Of a stretch of 64,000 nt of DNA, positions 12,561-26,580 are shown in pieces (the first letter of the stretch is position 1; each line of letters starts with the position of its first letter). Location: contig JAKOGI010000144.1 of assembly GCA_029747015.1 (NCBI GenBank), positions 765,001 through 829,000 of the forward strand, read 5' to 3'. Made by a program: the position numbers and the translations under genes. The notes below the pieces were generated by a model that was not told the DNA's origin, searched no databases, and saw nothing but the letters and a program-made list of their open reading frames with translations. Origin of the DNA: Carnegiea gigantea (taxonomy: Eukaryota > Streptophyta > Magnoliopsida > Caryophyllales > Cactaceae).

Positions 12561-12959
12561 TAAGGCCGTTCTCATCCTACGTCACTATTAAAGAAACACA
12601 AAATCCTGAAACACTTTTAAATTTAAAAAAAACTAAAAAATAACATCCTAACTAATACGGAACATTCTTATATTTTCACTTCATAGTTATATATTCAACA
12701 GATTTAGAAGGACTTATAATCTTGATTTAATAAAATTTGAATTCCAAAAATTTCCGAAAAATCTAAAAACTTTACTAACTCCTTGTATTATTAAATATTT
12801 TTTTCATAGGATAATGTAAAGATTATTACTATTTTTTTTTTATGATGGTTATATTTTTCAGTTTTTTTGGGATGCATAGAAAATGGGGGACGAAACAAAG
12901 TAGCGCGAGGCAGTTCGACCGCAACTCAAAAATATACTACTACTTCCCCAAACCCCCCT

Positions 12960-13812
12960 ACACAAACACAGCCAAAGAGAGAGACCTCCCCAAGAATCGC
13001 TCTCCTCCCCTCTCTCTCCCGTCCTCCTCTCCTTCTCTCTCCTCTCTCGCACCATTTTCCTCACCCCCGTTCCCACCCTACTCTCTGCTTCATTTTCTGT
13101 AAGTTCTTCTCTTTTTCCCCATTGTTTTCTTTGCCTTTTTTTTTTTTCACTTTTTTGCTATGTATGAACTTCCTACTGTGGCGGGAACTACTATTTCTGC
13201 CTTTGACATTGTTTTTCTTCTTCTGGGTTCTTAAATTTTGCATCTTTGATCAATGTGATTAGTTCTTCGTTGACTTCGATGTTTGTTAGCATAGCATAAT
13301 TCAATCGCATTAAGCAAGACCAGCATTTATGTCTTGGGTTATTTACTTTTCGGTGGGTAACTTTGTTAGACTCCTTTGAACGTTTTCTAGGGTTTGGAAA
13401 TTTTCGTTACAATTAGGACTACTTTGGGGTGATTGCTGATGTTTGTTGTCGAATTCATGCAGCTTATTGCTTAGGAGTTGATGGGCATTGCGTGATTTTA
13501 TGTGGGTTATGTCCGATTTCTTTGGAATTTTTGATGATTCTGGGGGTAGGCTAGGTTTTCTGTTTTGCATGTCTAGATACATTGCTTATTGGGCATTGTT
13601 TGAATTCTGGGTTTTCATTGGTTTGAAGATAATTGAGTTTAAAACATGTAGATGACCATCAAATTGTTGCCAAAATTAGTCTGATTGTGTCCTTTCTTTG
13701 TTGTTTTGAAGAAATGCTAGGGTTTCTGCATTGCTTCTGTTGACACATTGCTCAGGGTGGGTTGTGCGAATTATTGGGCTTTTGTAGCTTCTCTGGCTGA
13801 TTAAGTTGGAAC
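12960..13812 (+). promoter_or_regulatory. 5' leader and leader intron of the DDT gene
   Basis: A CT-rich stretch (about 12985-13090) looks like a plant 5' leader. It ends at a consensus donor (TCT|GTAAGT, intron from 13099). The matching acceptor TTTTGTAG ends at 13787, leaving 25 nt before the ATG at 13813. The transcription start is not determined. Confidence 0.55.
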
Positions 13813-15151
13813 ATGCCGCTGCTCAAACGAAAGCCATTCTCATTGTTGGAACCACCTAAGGATTTACAGCCTCGTGAGCTTGTATTTCAAGTACGGTTCA
13901 CGAAGGAGATTTTTAAGGATTATCAGTATCCTCTTTTTATGGCTTTGAACTGAATGAGTTATTTCTTGGCATTCCTTTTTGTTGTTGTTTGTAATTTTCT
14001 GGATTCCTTAATTACAGCTAGAGAGTATTTAAAACGAATAAGCTTGTATCGCCAAAGATTGTGGACATGTAAAGTCACTGGAAAGTCTAATTTGACATAT
14101 GAGGAGGCTTTAATCTCAGAGCAGCGTGCAGCAGAGAAGGTTCAACAGTTTCCTGGAGAGTTAATTGAACCAGTACTAAGAATTGTTCAATATAGTAAGA
14201 TCTTGCCACTAGATGGATATGATGGTTGTTTCTTGTTGCTTTCCAATGTCTCTGTTTTGGTCCAAATTGATAGGTGTTCCGCATCATTTGGCACCAACTT
14301 TGTTGAAGCATGTTTGTGCATAAAGTTTTCATTCCCTTTGTTGTTGTGATGGCTTCAGTGCATAATCTTAACTTTACTCGAAATACTGAAAAAAGTATCT
14401 CTTTCAATCATGGAGATTTCAGTAGTGATCTTATACTTGCTTTAATCTCTTTTGGCATAACTTTTAAATAAGCCTTACACCTGGAATGTGTGCTGTCAAT
14501 GCCATGTATGCGATGTGGTGTGTCTAAGAATTGAGTTGTTGTACTGCAGTCTAGTAATAATATCCGACAGTCCAAATGGTGATGAGTGGGCTGGAGGAAG
14601 AAACCATTGTGTTTTTTTTTTTTTTTTTTTGGGGTGCGTGCATATGATCAAGTTTAGAGAGCCTGAATTGTTACAGCTTAAGATTGCAGATTGCAGAGTA
14701 CGTTATTCGAAGTCTTTCTTTCTTTTTCCCCCCCCTCATTTTTCCTTTCAACTCATGTTTCGGTTTACTTGATCGAGGATTCGTTGGCAAAAGATGCACA
14801 AGTTCTTTCCTCAAAATTGTCCGACACATTAGGGGTTCTTTTAAGTACATTCTTTGGTACAGCTTCTTATTTCGCCCCTATAATTGTATACCTTAATCTC
14901 TTATCTGCACCATAGAAGCTTCCTCGTCTACAGTCGCTGCCAGCCGTGCGGGATCTGTAGTGCGTAGTTTGTTCCATTTTATGAGAGGAGTCTTCCTTGC
15001 TCTTTTGTGGATTGTGGACGCTTAATTATGGATCCCAGTAGTTTCTTCTGCTTGCTGCTGGGCATATTGTGCTCTTTTGAAAGGTTCCTGTTCACTTCTG
15101 TTGCAAGTGCCAAATATCTGTGAGAAAGACATTGTCCTTTGTCATATGGGA

Positions 15152-15198
<47 letters not shown>

Positions 15199-18100
15199 GA
15201 TGTGCACGATTCCCCAAGGTAAGGCTGTAGAGGTAAGGCTGCCTACAGTTGGATCTCCCTAGATCTTTCGAAAGCGGGACTCACTTTGGGAGGTGGTGGT
15301 GGTGTTGTAGACGTGCACGATCCCCCAAGCCAAAAAAAAAAAGAAGATTCATATTAGATCTTTAACCATTACATAAAAGATCTCCCTGTGGCTTGCAAGC
15401 AGGTCAGATCAGGGTCTGTGGTGCAGCTTTTTAAGCGATTTCTGTGTTATCTTTTCTATGTTCTGTGCCCGCTGCAAACCCAAATGTGTGGGTGTGCTTC
15501 TTTCACCCCTTTTTTGGTTTTTTTGGGGGGGGGGTGCGCTTTCCTTTAAAGAGTAATGCATATTCAATTTCCATTTTTCTTCTGTCTGATATATCACAGG
15601 CATGCTCCCACTGAGTGATTTGGTCCGTAAAATCAGAAAGGATCTGCAACCAAGCCTTGTTGAGGGTGCGGAATTATATGGAAAAAAGGATGGTCATGTA
15701 CAAGCATGCAAGCTAGTGAAAGTTTTGGATGAGGAGACAGGCAAAACCCAATATGAGGTGGCATGGCTTGATGATGCTAAGATGAATGACAGTGTTGTGG
15801 TAGGTGAAGAAGATCTGATTCATAAAAAGCTTCCATTTGGTCGAGAGGTTCTAAAATCTTACATTAGAAAGTCTACATATCGGAGTCTTCCTTGGGTAGT
15901 TCACCATAATTTGGCATCAAAGTATGGTATTCCTACTGATCCACCAGAAGAGTTAAAATCCAAAATGTCCTTTCTGAATGGATACATAGTCACCAACAAG
16001 AAGAGAAAGAAAAATGCGGTATGTCGAAGTAAATGTTTATTATTTTAATTTTTGATTTTATTTTAAGTAAAAATTAGCCGTTTTCGTTATTTTGGTCTAA
16101 TTTCTATTATTATGAACCACAGGAAGGGAATCTTGGGAATAATAAAAGGAGCAGACAGGAATCTGATGGTGTAGCCAATGGTGCTGGCAATGGTGGGTAT
16201 TGTCAATAAATCTATTTGAGTTGCCTGTTATACTTGAATAATCTCAAAAGTTGGCATTAGTTAGTTCACTTTCCACACATAGTTCCGTGATAGTAAATAG
16301 TAATGCAAGTTTTGTGTTTCCATGTTTCAAAACTTTTCTTATTTGACTTGATATATTTGACAAACTTCCCATGTTAATGAGTCCTTGATTATAATGGTTT
16401 TGTCGCTACAGGGGATGAGTCTATCAAGTATCCGATTGATGACCTCCTGGTACAGCCTGGTGATGATGATCCTGTTTTCACAGATCGCCCTCCCCCATCG
16501 AGGGAATTCAGTACACCTATGGATTGTGTAGGTGACCTTCTGATGGTTTGGGACTTTTGTTCATCTTTTGGCAGGATGCTGTACTTGTGGCCGTTTTCTT
16601 TTGAAGATTTTGAGAAAGCAATGTGCCACAAGGACAGCAATCTTGCTCTTATAGTGGAAACCCATGCAGCTCTTTTTCGCTTACTTATAAAGGATGAGGG
16701 AGAATATTATAGAGTCTTTCAGCAACGGAAGCGTAAACCGAAGGTTAATGTTCTTTCTACCTCTGAAATTTTTTTATTGTTTGAAAGCATGTCTGTTCAT
16801 GTTGCTCTTAGAATTCTCCATTCCTTTTCTGCGCCACATTGCCTTTTCATTATACTTTTTTGCCACATGCTATTCTTTGCAGTTGTCATGTCCTTTACCA
16901 TCATCCTGACTAATTCTTTTCTATTCAGATTACCTTAATTACATGGACGGAGTACTTATGCGACTTCATAGAAATGACTAGCATCTCTGACTTAACAACT
17001 CATATACCAACTATAAAGAGGGGACATTATGGTCTATTGGATACTCCCATCAAATTGAAAATTTTAAAAGAATTGGTTGATCGTGCTATTGCCACGGATG
17101 TTGTAAGGGAGAAATTAGATGAGTATCTTGAAGAACGGCATGCACTCGCTGCTGCGAAAAGAGGGGAAGCATTAGAAGAAGGTAAGAAGAAGAGAGAGGC
17201 TAAAGAACGCCTTAGGGCCGTCTCTGAAACCAATGGAGTGGTGCTGGAACCTAATTCAGATACTGTTGAAGATCTCTGTAATGGTCAAAGTTTGGAAAAT
17301 GGAAGTATTGTAGAGAAAATGTCATCTGATCAAAACCATTCATTATCAAATGGGTCTGTTCTCTTCTCTTATGTTTACTGTATGTCTGTTGTTCTGCTAT
17401 ACTGAGTTGTATTTGAGAATGTGATGTCATCTTTGATTTCAATGTAGTGACAGTGACCATCCTGGCGGTGGCCTGCATGAGAAAACGAAGAAATTATTGG
17501 AAGAACTAGAAAGGAGCAAAGAACAAAGGGTTTGTGTTACACCTCGCCTCTTTTCTATAATGTTTGTCTGGTGTTGCATGTGATTTTGGATTTGTGGAGT
17601 TTCGACATGCAGAGTTCAGTGCTTGTATCTTTAGTTACTTATAACCTTTGAAGTTGTCTCTGTTTTCCTTGCAGAAAGAATTTCTTGAAAAGGAAATGGA
17701 GAAGCGAGTCATTCGCACGAATACTTTGGGCAAAGACAGAGATTATAATAGATATTGGTTTTTCAGACGTGATGGACGGGTATTTGTTGAGAATTCTGAC
17801 TCCAATCAATGGGGCTATTATAGTAGCAAAGAAGAGGTACTTTCTGTTATAAACCGCACAAACTTTGAGAAGTTTTATGTTGCTTCTATTTTCTGACTTC
17901 AGGAATACTGATCTTTGCTGCAGCTTGATGCATTAATGGGATCCTTGAATCTGAAGGGGGAGAGAGAACGAGCTCTCAAAAAGCAACTTGAAAAGCATTA
18001 CCCTAGAATATGGTGAGTAACTGACAACCTAGATAAGAAATATAATTTGCCCAATCACTCAGTTTTCTACATAGCTTTTTGTCATGTAGTGCGTGAAAGG

Positions 18101-19310
18101 ATGCTTTCTGACCTGGCTAGTACCCCTTTACTGGATATTGATCTCTTTGAGAAGTCAGTGTGTCTCTGGTCTTCCTGTTCCTGGCATCTCCTGAAAATGG
18201 TGCAATACCTTGTGTACTTCTAACACTTGAAATGACACTAGGCACATGCAGTAATACTACCTCCAGACCATACATATCAGTCTTTTAAAGGAGAAATAGC
18301 TATAAAGCCCTAGGGGAATCTAGATATGAGTAAACCAGGAATCTTCATGCCGAAGAACAAATAAAGAATTAAGATAGAGTTACTTATCCGGTTAATTCCT
18401 TCCTCTTAATTTTCTTCGTGATCCTAGGTTAAAACATAGTAGAATTCCTATGCTGCCAGTGGCAAGGATTGCTGGCTTCTGCATATGAAGTGTAGGATGA
18501 GATTTTGTTAAGATTGTAGCGTAAGCTGTCCCCTGCATTTGCTTCAGCACAATGTCATATGGGTCAGGGATCACATTTTTTAGCATCTCCTTCCAAATTT
18601 AATAGTTATTGGCTCATTCATCCTCCCGTTTATTACTTAAGATTATGGATTAAGAAGCGAGTGCTAACTCTTGTAATCACCACACTTGATTAGCAATGAG
18701 CATATCTATGGTGCGACAAAGCAAAATCACAATCTCTTGAAACATTGACTGTGCATTGGCGGGGTCATTTTTGGCATTCTGCACCTGCTAGTACAGATGA
18801 AAATGTCACTTTTGGGAAACTTCATTGACTTCAGGTTGTGATGGACCAGAGCAAAGTGCTTTTTAAATCGAGGGTCCAATAATTATAGCCTCTATAATAT
18901 TTACATAAGTTTGTAGAACCCCAGAATGTTGGTTCGATTTGGTCTAATCTTGGGGTTGCTTTCACCCTGATTATCGAGTTCATTGTATTTGCCATTTCAC
19001 CGGAGATTTCTTTGCCGACTTATTCAACGTTAATCTTGAAACTTGGTTACTCGATTTTCATGTATGGAACGTCTGCCATGCTGTCATCTAGGGGGTACCA
19101 CCCCTTTTAACAACCGCTACATATTCTCACATTTGCCCCACATTTTCTTGCAGCAAGGAACTGCAAAAGAGATCCAAGGACATTGACCAGAAAATCGGGA
19201 TAGAAGATTCTGTGGTTCGAAGGTCGACAAGGGTGCGAGCTCCTCCAAAGGATAATCCAGCCCTTGCGTTCCTCAAGTATTCCAACAAGTGGAAGGTTCT
19301 CATGGGTTAG
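13813..19310 (+). CDS. WAC-DDT-WHIM domain protein (ISWI accessory subunit-like)
   Basis: Ten coding exons: 13813-13925, 14022-14194, 15600-16018, 16123-16192, 16412-16743, 16929-17353, 17448-17529, 17675-17836, 17924-18012 and 19154-19310. They total 2022 nt and encode 673 aa with all phases consistent. Residues 1-110 match a WAC/Acf1-type domain (VFQVRFTKEIF, LYRQRLWTCKVTGK, LTYEEAL). About 290-350 is the DDT domain (MDCVGDLLMVWDFCSSFG, LWPFSFEDFEKAM). About 370-430 resembles WHIM1. About 540-625 is the WSD/WHIM region (LGKDRDYNRYWFFRRDGRVF). A basic tail with RRSTRVRAP follows. The order is that of ACF1/BAZ-type partners of ISWI remodellers, but without bromodomain or PHD finger, as in plant DDT-related nuclear proteins (the At5g08630 type, from memory). 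The inferred role is nucleosome spacing with an ISWI ATPase. Confidence 0.9.
14612..14634 (+). repeat. T19 G4 tract in a DDT-gene intron
   Basis: A T-run followed by a short G-run in the 1.4-kb intron after exon 2, of the same type as the other T-to-G tracts. A second tract (T7 G10) lies in the same intron at 15518-15534. Confidence 0.8.
15154..15196. repeat. (GT)n microsatellite
   Basis: About 21 uninterrupted GT units in the intron after exon 2 of the DDT gene. Confidence 0.95.
15197..15335. mobile_element. Possible SINE-like relic
   Basis: Next to the GT microsatellite is a block containing GGTAAGGCTGCCTACAGTTG and GATCTCCCTAGATC, which recalls the body of plant SINEs. The motif GTGCACGATYCCCCAAG occurs at both ends (about 15202 and 15315), and an A-run follows at 15339. 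No clean target duplication was found, so the call is tentative. Confidence 0.3.
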
Positions 19311-20682
19311 ATTAGACAGATAGAGAGGTTGTGAAAGTGTATAAAGTTTAACGTCCGATGAGTTTCACATCACCATTTTTTGCATTGGTCTCGGACTCGG
19401 AGATGTGTATGGTTAGTTGGTTACCCTCCCACATTTTTTTTTTCCAGCCCAGGGTGAGTGAGAGCTGACCCTTCCTGCTAGAAGTGCTATTGCTAGGAGA
19501 GCATGAAATTTTGTAAGGTAAAACGAGCAAGCCCTGATTCTAAAATGAATGATTATGATACTCATTGTTTTTTTTAAAAAAATAATTCTAGAAGCCATTA
19601 TAGGTTTTATAAACTAACAATCTAATCAATAAGATTTATTTATGTAGTAGTCAATAAGTTTTATCCAAATTGTTAAGAATAATGCATTAGATATATTAGA
19701 TTTTAAGTTCGATTTTCTCCTTATATTTGTGTTTTGACGAGATGATGACTGTTCTCTGCTCCACAGACTCCACGAGGAGGAAAAGTCCTCAACCCCCCCT
19801 CCCCCGCCGCCTCCAAACAAAAAACAGCAAAAGGGCCACAACCAAAATAGGGGAAAATGAAAGAAAGAAGAGGTCTGCAAGTGATATCGTCCCCCTTTTC
19901 CCATTGGCCTTCACCCCTCAAGAGAAGTGGATCTTAAGGACCTTGGGATCTTCTTTTTGCCGAATTACCGAGCCAAAGGGGGATCACTCACCCCCATCCC
20001 TGTACACAGTTGTAGTTTTCAATGAGCTTTCAAAAAAGATATCGAATGTGACATATTAACGTTAAATTTTAAAAAAAAAAAAACTTGTGCTTTCTCTAAA
20101 TGTGTATGTGAGACTTAGAGTACACTGTACTATGTGAATTGAGTTTTTGTTATTGTCGATAATTGCATGATGTTTATACTCCATAGTCAACTTTTATGAG
20201 ACAGTTCCACTAACAATAACAACAATTTATAAAGTTACCAACAATAACAAGGGGGAGAGAATCCGGTGTTGTCGACACCCTCAAGGTCAAGGATACCCAG
20301 CAAGCCATGTGGAACAGTGGAAGCAGTCACCAGGCCCAAACGCCACTGTCGGAGCCCTTCTTTTCTCTCTCCTCCCCTGTCTATCTCCTCAATCCATTTG
20401 TCCATCAGGTGCTGTTCCTCTGCCTCCCAAATTCACTCTCTCGTATAATAATATAAATAAATATATAAATGTTAATATGTATATATAAATGTTTGTTATC
20501 TTCCCCCCTGATTTGCAATTTGCAAAATTAAATTCATGTCTTAAGTCTGACAAGTGTACGGCAAATCAGCTTGGATTTTCCTAATTTTTTTCCGGTGGCG
20601 TTGGGGGTTATTTATACCACCTACAAATTTATTCCATGTGCCAAAGATGACACCCCCTTTTTAATCTTCTATATAATAATAC

Positions 20683-20820
20683 AAACAACAACAACAACAA
20701 TACTTCTCAGTATAAGTCCCGTCTTCGTAGGTTCTGAGGAAATTCAGATGTAGGCAACCGTATCTCTATAGACATTCTTATCTGTAGAGAGACTGATTCT
20801 AAGAGGCTCAAAAAAAAAAG
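20683..20820 (+). mobile_element. Possible SINE relic
   Basis: ACAACAACAACAACAATAC leads into a block resembling plant SINE sequence (CAGTATAAGTCCCGTCTTCG, then GGCAACCGTATCTCTATAGA, then GTAGAGAGACTGATTCTAAG) and ends in a run of ten A. A clear pol III B box and target duplication were not found. Confidence 0.33.
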
Positions 20821-21744
20821 TGAAAACATTTTATAGAAAAAGAATTTTGTGAAAATATTTTATAAAACAATTTACTTCCAAATTATATTCTTTATTCTTT
20901 CTATAGGTGGTTTTGAATGAAAAGTTACTTGTTTATATAAGGTCTATTGTCCATATAAGATGTTTATAATTGAAGTGTTCCTTTGGTGAAACTTGAAAGG
21001 TATGTCAAATTTTTTGGAATTATTGAACAAGAGTATTAAATTTTGCTAATGATTTTAATTTCTTTTAGTTGAAAGTTGGATATAACTAAAGGGGGGGGGG
21101 GTTAGAAACATGTAATCCTAGCACATATTATTTTTTGCAATTTTATTTATTCAACATTAAGACAAAACTCATATTTATATAGATTTCAGGTTTTAATATC
21201 GTCCAGTTTCTAAGTTGTGATCCTTAACATGGTAATAAATCCTTACAATTAAATGGCGATTAGACTAACATTCAAGTAGTGAAATTATTTTTAACTTAAA
21301 CGTAAAAATCATTATAGATAGGATGGATCTTGACCTATGTCTTTGGTAATAACTCACTAATTGGCATACACTATTTGTATTGTAATTAGTTCAATCGACA
21401 AAATCCATACAAGTTGTCATCAAAAATTTGAAATTGAATATTGGCTATATAAATTTGCATACATTTGTTTGCATCAAAAGTAATACCAGTAGTACTAGTA
21501 GTAATGGCAATACTAATTACTATACATCTTTGTGAAATTACGTGTCCAACTATCCATGCCATGAATGAAGACTCTTTTATAATTTAGATATTGAATTGGA
21601 ATAAAACTATTTTTTGACTTTACAAGCCAAATTAAATTAATGAATTGTGCAGTGATCACCATTATTTATATGTTAAAAAAATATAATAATCTCACTCAAA
21701 AAAGGGAGAAAATTTCTAAGTTTTCTAACTAGACTATAAAAATC

Positions 21745-21941
21745 TTACTACCTTAAGGCAAGTTACTATTGAGGGCAATTTTGTAATTTAATAGATATTT
21801 TGATCATTTAAAGTTAATTAATGCTTATTCTTTCAATAAATAGTTAAATGAGGGACATTTTGATCATTTTATATATTCAAGATTCATCTTACAATATAAG
21901 TTACTATTGTAAGTAACAGTAAAATGGGGGTAAGGTAGTAA
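21745..21941. mobile_element. Possible MITE with short inverted ends
   Basis: TTACTACCTTA at 21745-21755 faces its exact reverse complement TAAGGTAGTAA at 21931-21941, about 197 bp apart. Inside, TTTTGATCATTT occurs twice and AAGTTACTATTG occurs near both ends. The size and AT content fit a MITE, but no target duplication was seen. Confidence 0.35.
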
Positions 21942-23719
21942 ATTTACTCAATTGGCCATACTTTTAAATGGGTAGTTTTGACTTTACAATGCAAACCCTA
22001 CTTTTTTATGACTTTTATGGAAAACATATAGTATTTAATCAAACATCCTCAAAATAATATTTACTACAAGCTAAAAAAAATGTTTTTAAGGGTGTGAATT
22101 TTCGAATGAACTAAAAGATAGCACTAAGATAGTAGGTTTTTTTTTTTTGGGGGGTTAATTGATTATGTTTAACAAGGGGTAATATTAGTTTTTAAAAATA
22201 AAAAATCAATTTGTGTGTGATGAGATGGACCAATTTAGTACTCTCTGTCTCTCCCCCCCATCTTGTTTAAATGGGTTAATTTTTTTGGATTAAATTATAT
22301 GAATTTTGTAAAGACTGGATTAACTCTTGTTGTCTCAGACCTAGAATGAGCATTGACTTCATTTAAGTTGAATGAATCAAAAGAATGTGAATAGATTTCT
22401 TTATTACATATTATCATTTCCATCTTACTTATTATGGGTCATGCTGTTATTGAGATTACTTTTCCTAGTTAGCTGCTCCATTCTTTGTAGTTTCAGTTTT
22501 TTTAATTAATATTACTATCACACTTTTCTATTTGATTAATCACCTAAGCTTAACAAGTTACGTTACTAATCTCTCATCTGAATTCATTAGCATGTTTTAT
22601 CCAAAGTCACACTATTCTAACAGTTCTTAATTTAATAATTTAAAGTTACAAATTGAATTTAAGTAACAACTTCTCTATTTTTGAAGAACCACAAATTTTG
22701 ATTGAACAAATTTCACACTGTTACTAGCAAGTTTTATGATGAACTTATCTATACAAACTTACCTACGCGCATAACGTGCGAGTTCTCATCCTAATATATT
22801 TAAGTAAAATTTGAAAGAGTCTTTTCTTAGATACTCTATATAATATTCATCTTCTTAGAAACTAATGATTTTTTACCATTTTTGACCTTAGATTTGGAAG
22901 GGCTTCCTAACCCAATTTTATAATAATCTTAGGCCAGGCGTTAGTGATTAAGCAAACATGACTTAGATCTAACCTAGATTAAACCACCCTACCTAACTCT
23001 ATGTCTTCTCTGTATATTCTACCCCAGAGGAAAGAGGAAATAGAGTTTATGTTATTTTCTTGACACCCTTCCCCCAAACAAGGAATTAGAAAAAGAAAGG
23101 AAAAAAAGAAAGGAAAAAGTGATAGAAAAGCTAGGATAATTAATTAATTAAAAAAGCTCCTATGCAAAAAAAAAAAAAAAAGAAACTCAATAAATTAAGC
23201 AATATTTCGATAAAAAAATACAAATTAAGCAATATGCAAGCGGCTACAGAATTTTATCCTTAATTTTTATGTAGTATACAATTTTACAATTTTCATGCCT
23301 GTACTTTAGCAAGCAAAAATTGAACTTCCGAACGGTGATATTATATGTTTGATTTTTAGTTATATATTTTTTTTTCCGAATGAGGTAGAAAGGCGGATAC
23401 TAAGCGAAATTCAGATCCAAGACTCAGGCAATAATTCCTAAAATTTTTAACAATTGAGTTTATTGATACTCGCTTAATTTTCATTCCGTTAAAACACATA
23501 ATCAAATTACGTTGTAATAGTTTTTCATGTTTCTATGTTTCTACATGACCTTCCTTTACTAACAACCTGCCACATCATCATTGCCTAAGAAATTAATCAA
23601 ATTATCTTTTAATCCAGTTATAATCTTACAGATTTGATTCAGATAGAGTGCGTTGTAATAATTTTTCCCATAAAAAGGAAAGAAAAATAACAATACTGAT
23701 AGGCTGGCTATTTTTAAGG

Positions 23720-26580
23720 GAGGGGGGGGGGGGAGACAGAGGAGCATGACCCGCGGGTGAGGTTATGCGGCCAAAGCAAAAGGCAAGGCCAAGGACTGAG
23801 CGAGCCTTTGGCTTTGTATAACTTTGAGGCGCTGTCCTGTCATCCTCGTGGCGGTGCTGGAAGGGAGAAGCTCCATCCACTGGTAAACTCCCTCCTTTCC
23901 TCTTTCTCTCTCTTCCTTTTCCTCTCTTTCTCTCTCTAAAGCCCGCGCCTAACTCAGCAAAAAGCTGAGGAGAGAGAAACCGAGATGAGGAGAGAGAAAA
24001 AGTAGGAGCTGCAGCATCAAAGCAACCTCTCTTCCTTCCTTTCTTCCATGTCTTATGTTCCTCGATATTCATCGAGATTCTTCGTTCCCGCAATCTCTAC
24101 GTACTGCCGTTGTTCGTTTGTCTTGTGAGTGCTGTTTTTGTTGATTGTTTGATTGAATTGATTGATTGATTGATTGATTTTGGTTTGGAATTTTGTTGTT
24201 TTGTTCATTGGATCATAGCTTGATTGATTTAGGTTGTAATTGATGAAATGGTTGAATTAAGAGTAATTTTGGTATGATTTTGGAGGAAAATGGTTGAATT
24301 GCTTTTTACTTCTAATTTTGGCATTATTGTGTTTTTTTTTGGGGGGGGGGGGGTAAGGGAAGTGGTGTTTGTCTTGCAGTGGGACAGGATTGAGTGGTGG
24401 TTATTGAATATGATATTTGGAAAGATCAAGCGGAATCAAAAGTTGTTTATTTTATCGTTTGATAATAATGTATAGAGGGCGAACCATATGGGTTATTGTG
24501 TGACGTTGAACATATCAGGAAAGAAGGGAACATAAGAGAATGATGATTGTGCAATAATGAACATGATTGAAGACGTTATTTTGGTGATGAGTGAGACGTA
24601 TAATGTTTGTTATGGAGTGAAAATTGCAACTATCAGGCCAGTTCTAGGAACTTGTATGAAGGATTCTGGTGGATAGTTGCTTTGATTTATACGAGTGGGA
24701 AGAATAATGATCTTCAATTTCTGTCCTTTAGCTTGAGGGTTCGCCTCCTTTGACAATTTAAATGTTGGTTCGAATTTCGAAGTGTTGGAGGAATAGAAGG
24801 CTAGGAAGGAGCAATGATCTTTCATATTGTGTGACCCTCAATGCTGCAAGTATCACTTGATAATTAATGATAAAGCTATATAAGACAAATCCCTGATTAA
24901 CGAAGATCAAGGGCATGTGGTATAATATGTACGCTTCTGAACGATTTCAGAGGTCAGGTACTAGCTGGACATTTTAGTCAAAGTTGAGTCTGGATCATGA
25001 GGGTTTAGCAGATAACCTTATGCACATATTTTGACACATACATTCGGGCCTGTCTTCCGTTTTGTGCTTCGATGGAACTTTTGGCCCAGTCTAATTAGCA
25101 AACTTTTCACTGTGTGTCTCAATTCATTAGTTGTTCAGGAGAGAAAGTGTAAGAGTTTGGACAGCCAATATGGATGTCATCATTTCTTGTTTTTCTGTTT
25201 GCAGGGTAGCTGGAGATAGGTCTACATTATTCTGAGTGCTTTAACTATTGCAAGGATTCTAACACAGGTATGTTCATGATTTTTCCTTCAAAATAACACC
25301 CTTGTTTCATTCATGTGTTGGTTAATGCAACTTTGAGTCATTGTTTATGAGCTATTCGTAGGCACAAATGGCTGCTTCCTTCTGTCGTTGACTCATGTTG
25401 GTTGAAGGATGAGCCATTCATCTCTATTCCCCCATGACACGAAGGAGTCATAATCTATTGTTGTTTTATGCATTTAGCTAATGCTGATTTTTACTCCTTT
25501 CTAAATTTAGCTAGTGGGTGAACATTGGTTGGGTTGCAATGGATTAAGTTCGAGTACACATTAGGTTAGGTGGGAAGTTCGAATCTTAGAGCCCACTATC
25601 TTGTTGTACCGGTCTATGATAACCCTATTATCCACAACAAGAGGCAATTGTAAAAGTTAAGGATGTATCGAGGCCCCACCTGGATTTCCTATGCACAATG
25701 GATTCTGTAGGTGAAAAGAATGTATCACTGTCTCCTCCTTTGTCACCTTCCTGTTCAGTGCCTGCCTTTAGTACAATCATTGGTATGTAAAATATTGGAA
25801 CTTAATTCCAAGCAATAAGTTATTAACAAGATGCTTTTGTTAACTCATTTATGGTTAACGATGGTGGAAGTCTTCCAAAATGAAGAGAAGATAATGTCTA
25901 TGACAATGTGATAACTATATGGTTTAGCCCTCAAAATTTGTTTTCTAAAATGTTATGTGGGTCTTTTGAAATAGCATCTATGCTCACATCTGTTAGGGCT
26001 CTTGATGTGGATCAGCATAGGCCCTGCTTCATTTGGATCCACAGTCCACACTGCTTGGTTGCGATGGCAGTGTTGTTTGGAGTGTTGCATAGGGCTGGCT
26101 AGACTGCCATTTAATTGGCACATGAGTGTCTTTTTCTGGGGAGAGGGTTACATGTCTTTTTCTTTTTATTGTTTATTTTGTGAGCATTTATAACAAGTTG
26201 ATTAACATCGCCTCTTAAAGTTAGTCAAGTGTGGATGCATTTACTTCCAATGTCACTCATGGTGCATGGTTTTCTTCATGTTTATGTCATAATCTGCTAG
26301 GGGAAAAAATTGTCATTGTGCAATAAATTGTTTTGCTTCGAGCGAAACATTGTGCACTTTCGATTCTGGCAACAAATTGCATGCAGTAATAGATGTAGAA
26401 CTCTTTCATATGAAAGTCCTAAAATTTCTATTTTTGGAATGCAATATTGTGTCCTTCTTGTCTGTATAGTTTGATCTGCAAACTGATTTGCCTTTGCGAC
26501 TCTTGCTTCTATCAAGTTGGATAGCTTGGAGCAAAATTTTCTGAGAAGATTTCTGTTTTTGCAGACTCTTAGAACAGCCC
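23720..26580 (+). promoter_or_regulatory. Likely 5' leader exons of the TOM1-like gene
   Basis: A CT-rich block at about 23889-23937 resembles a leader. A candidate non-coding exon lies at about 25206-25268: GCAG before GGTAGCTGGAG, ending ACACAG|GTATGTTC. The coding exon is preceded by TTTTTGCAG ending at 26564, so the ATG sits 17 nt into that exon. This arrangement is inferred from splice-like signals only. The T9 G13 tract at 24332-24353 lies in the first intron. Confidence 0.4.

Larger units (their letters stand above)
19311..23700. other. AT-rich intergenic region
   Basis: About 4.4 kb with no coding exon that I can support. It contains the 3' end of the DDT gene, overlapping short frames at 19720-20060 on both strands that look like chance, a possible SINE relic (20683-20820), a possible MITE (21745-21941), a G11 run at 21091, a T12 G6 tract at 22137, and A-rich runs near 22080 and 23165. 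The segment around 20265-20450 is less AT-rich and CT-rich but has no recognisable protein. Confidence 0.5.

Noticed and set aside
19727..20059. 110-codon plus frame and 92-codon minus frame over the same stretch
   Set aside because: Low complexity, overlapping on both strands, no family motif or splice partners.
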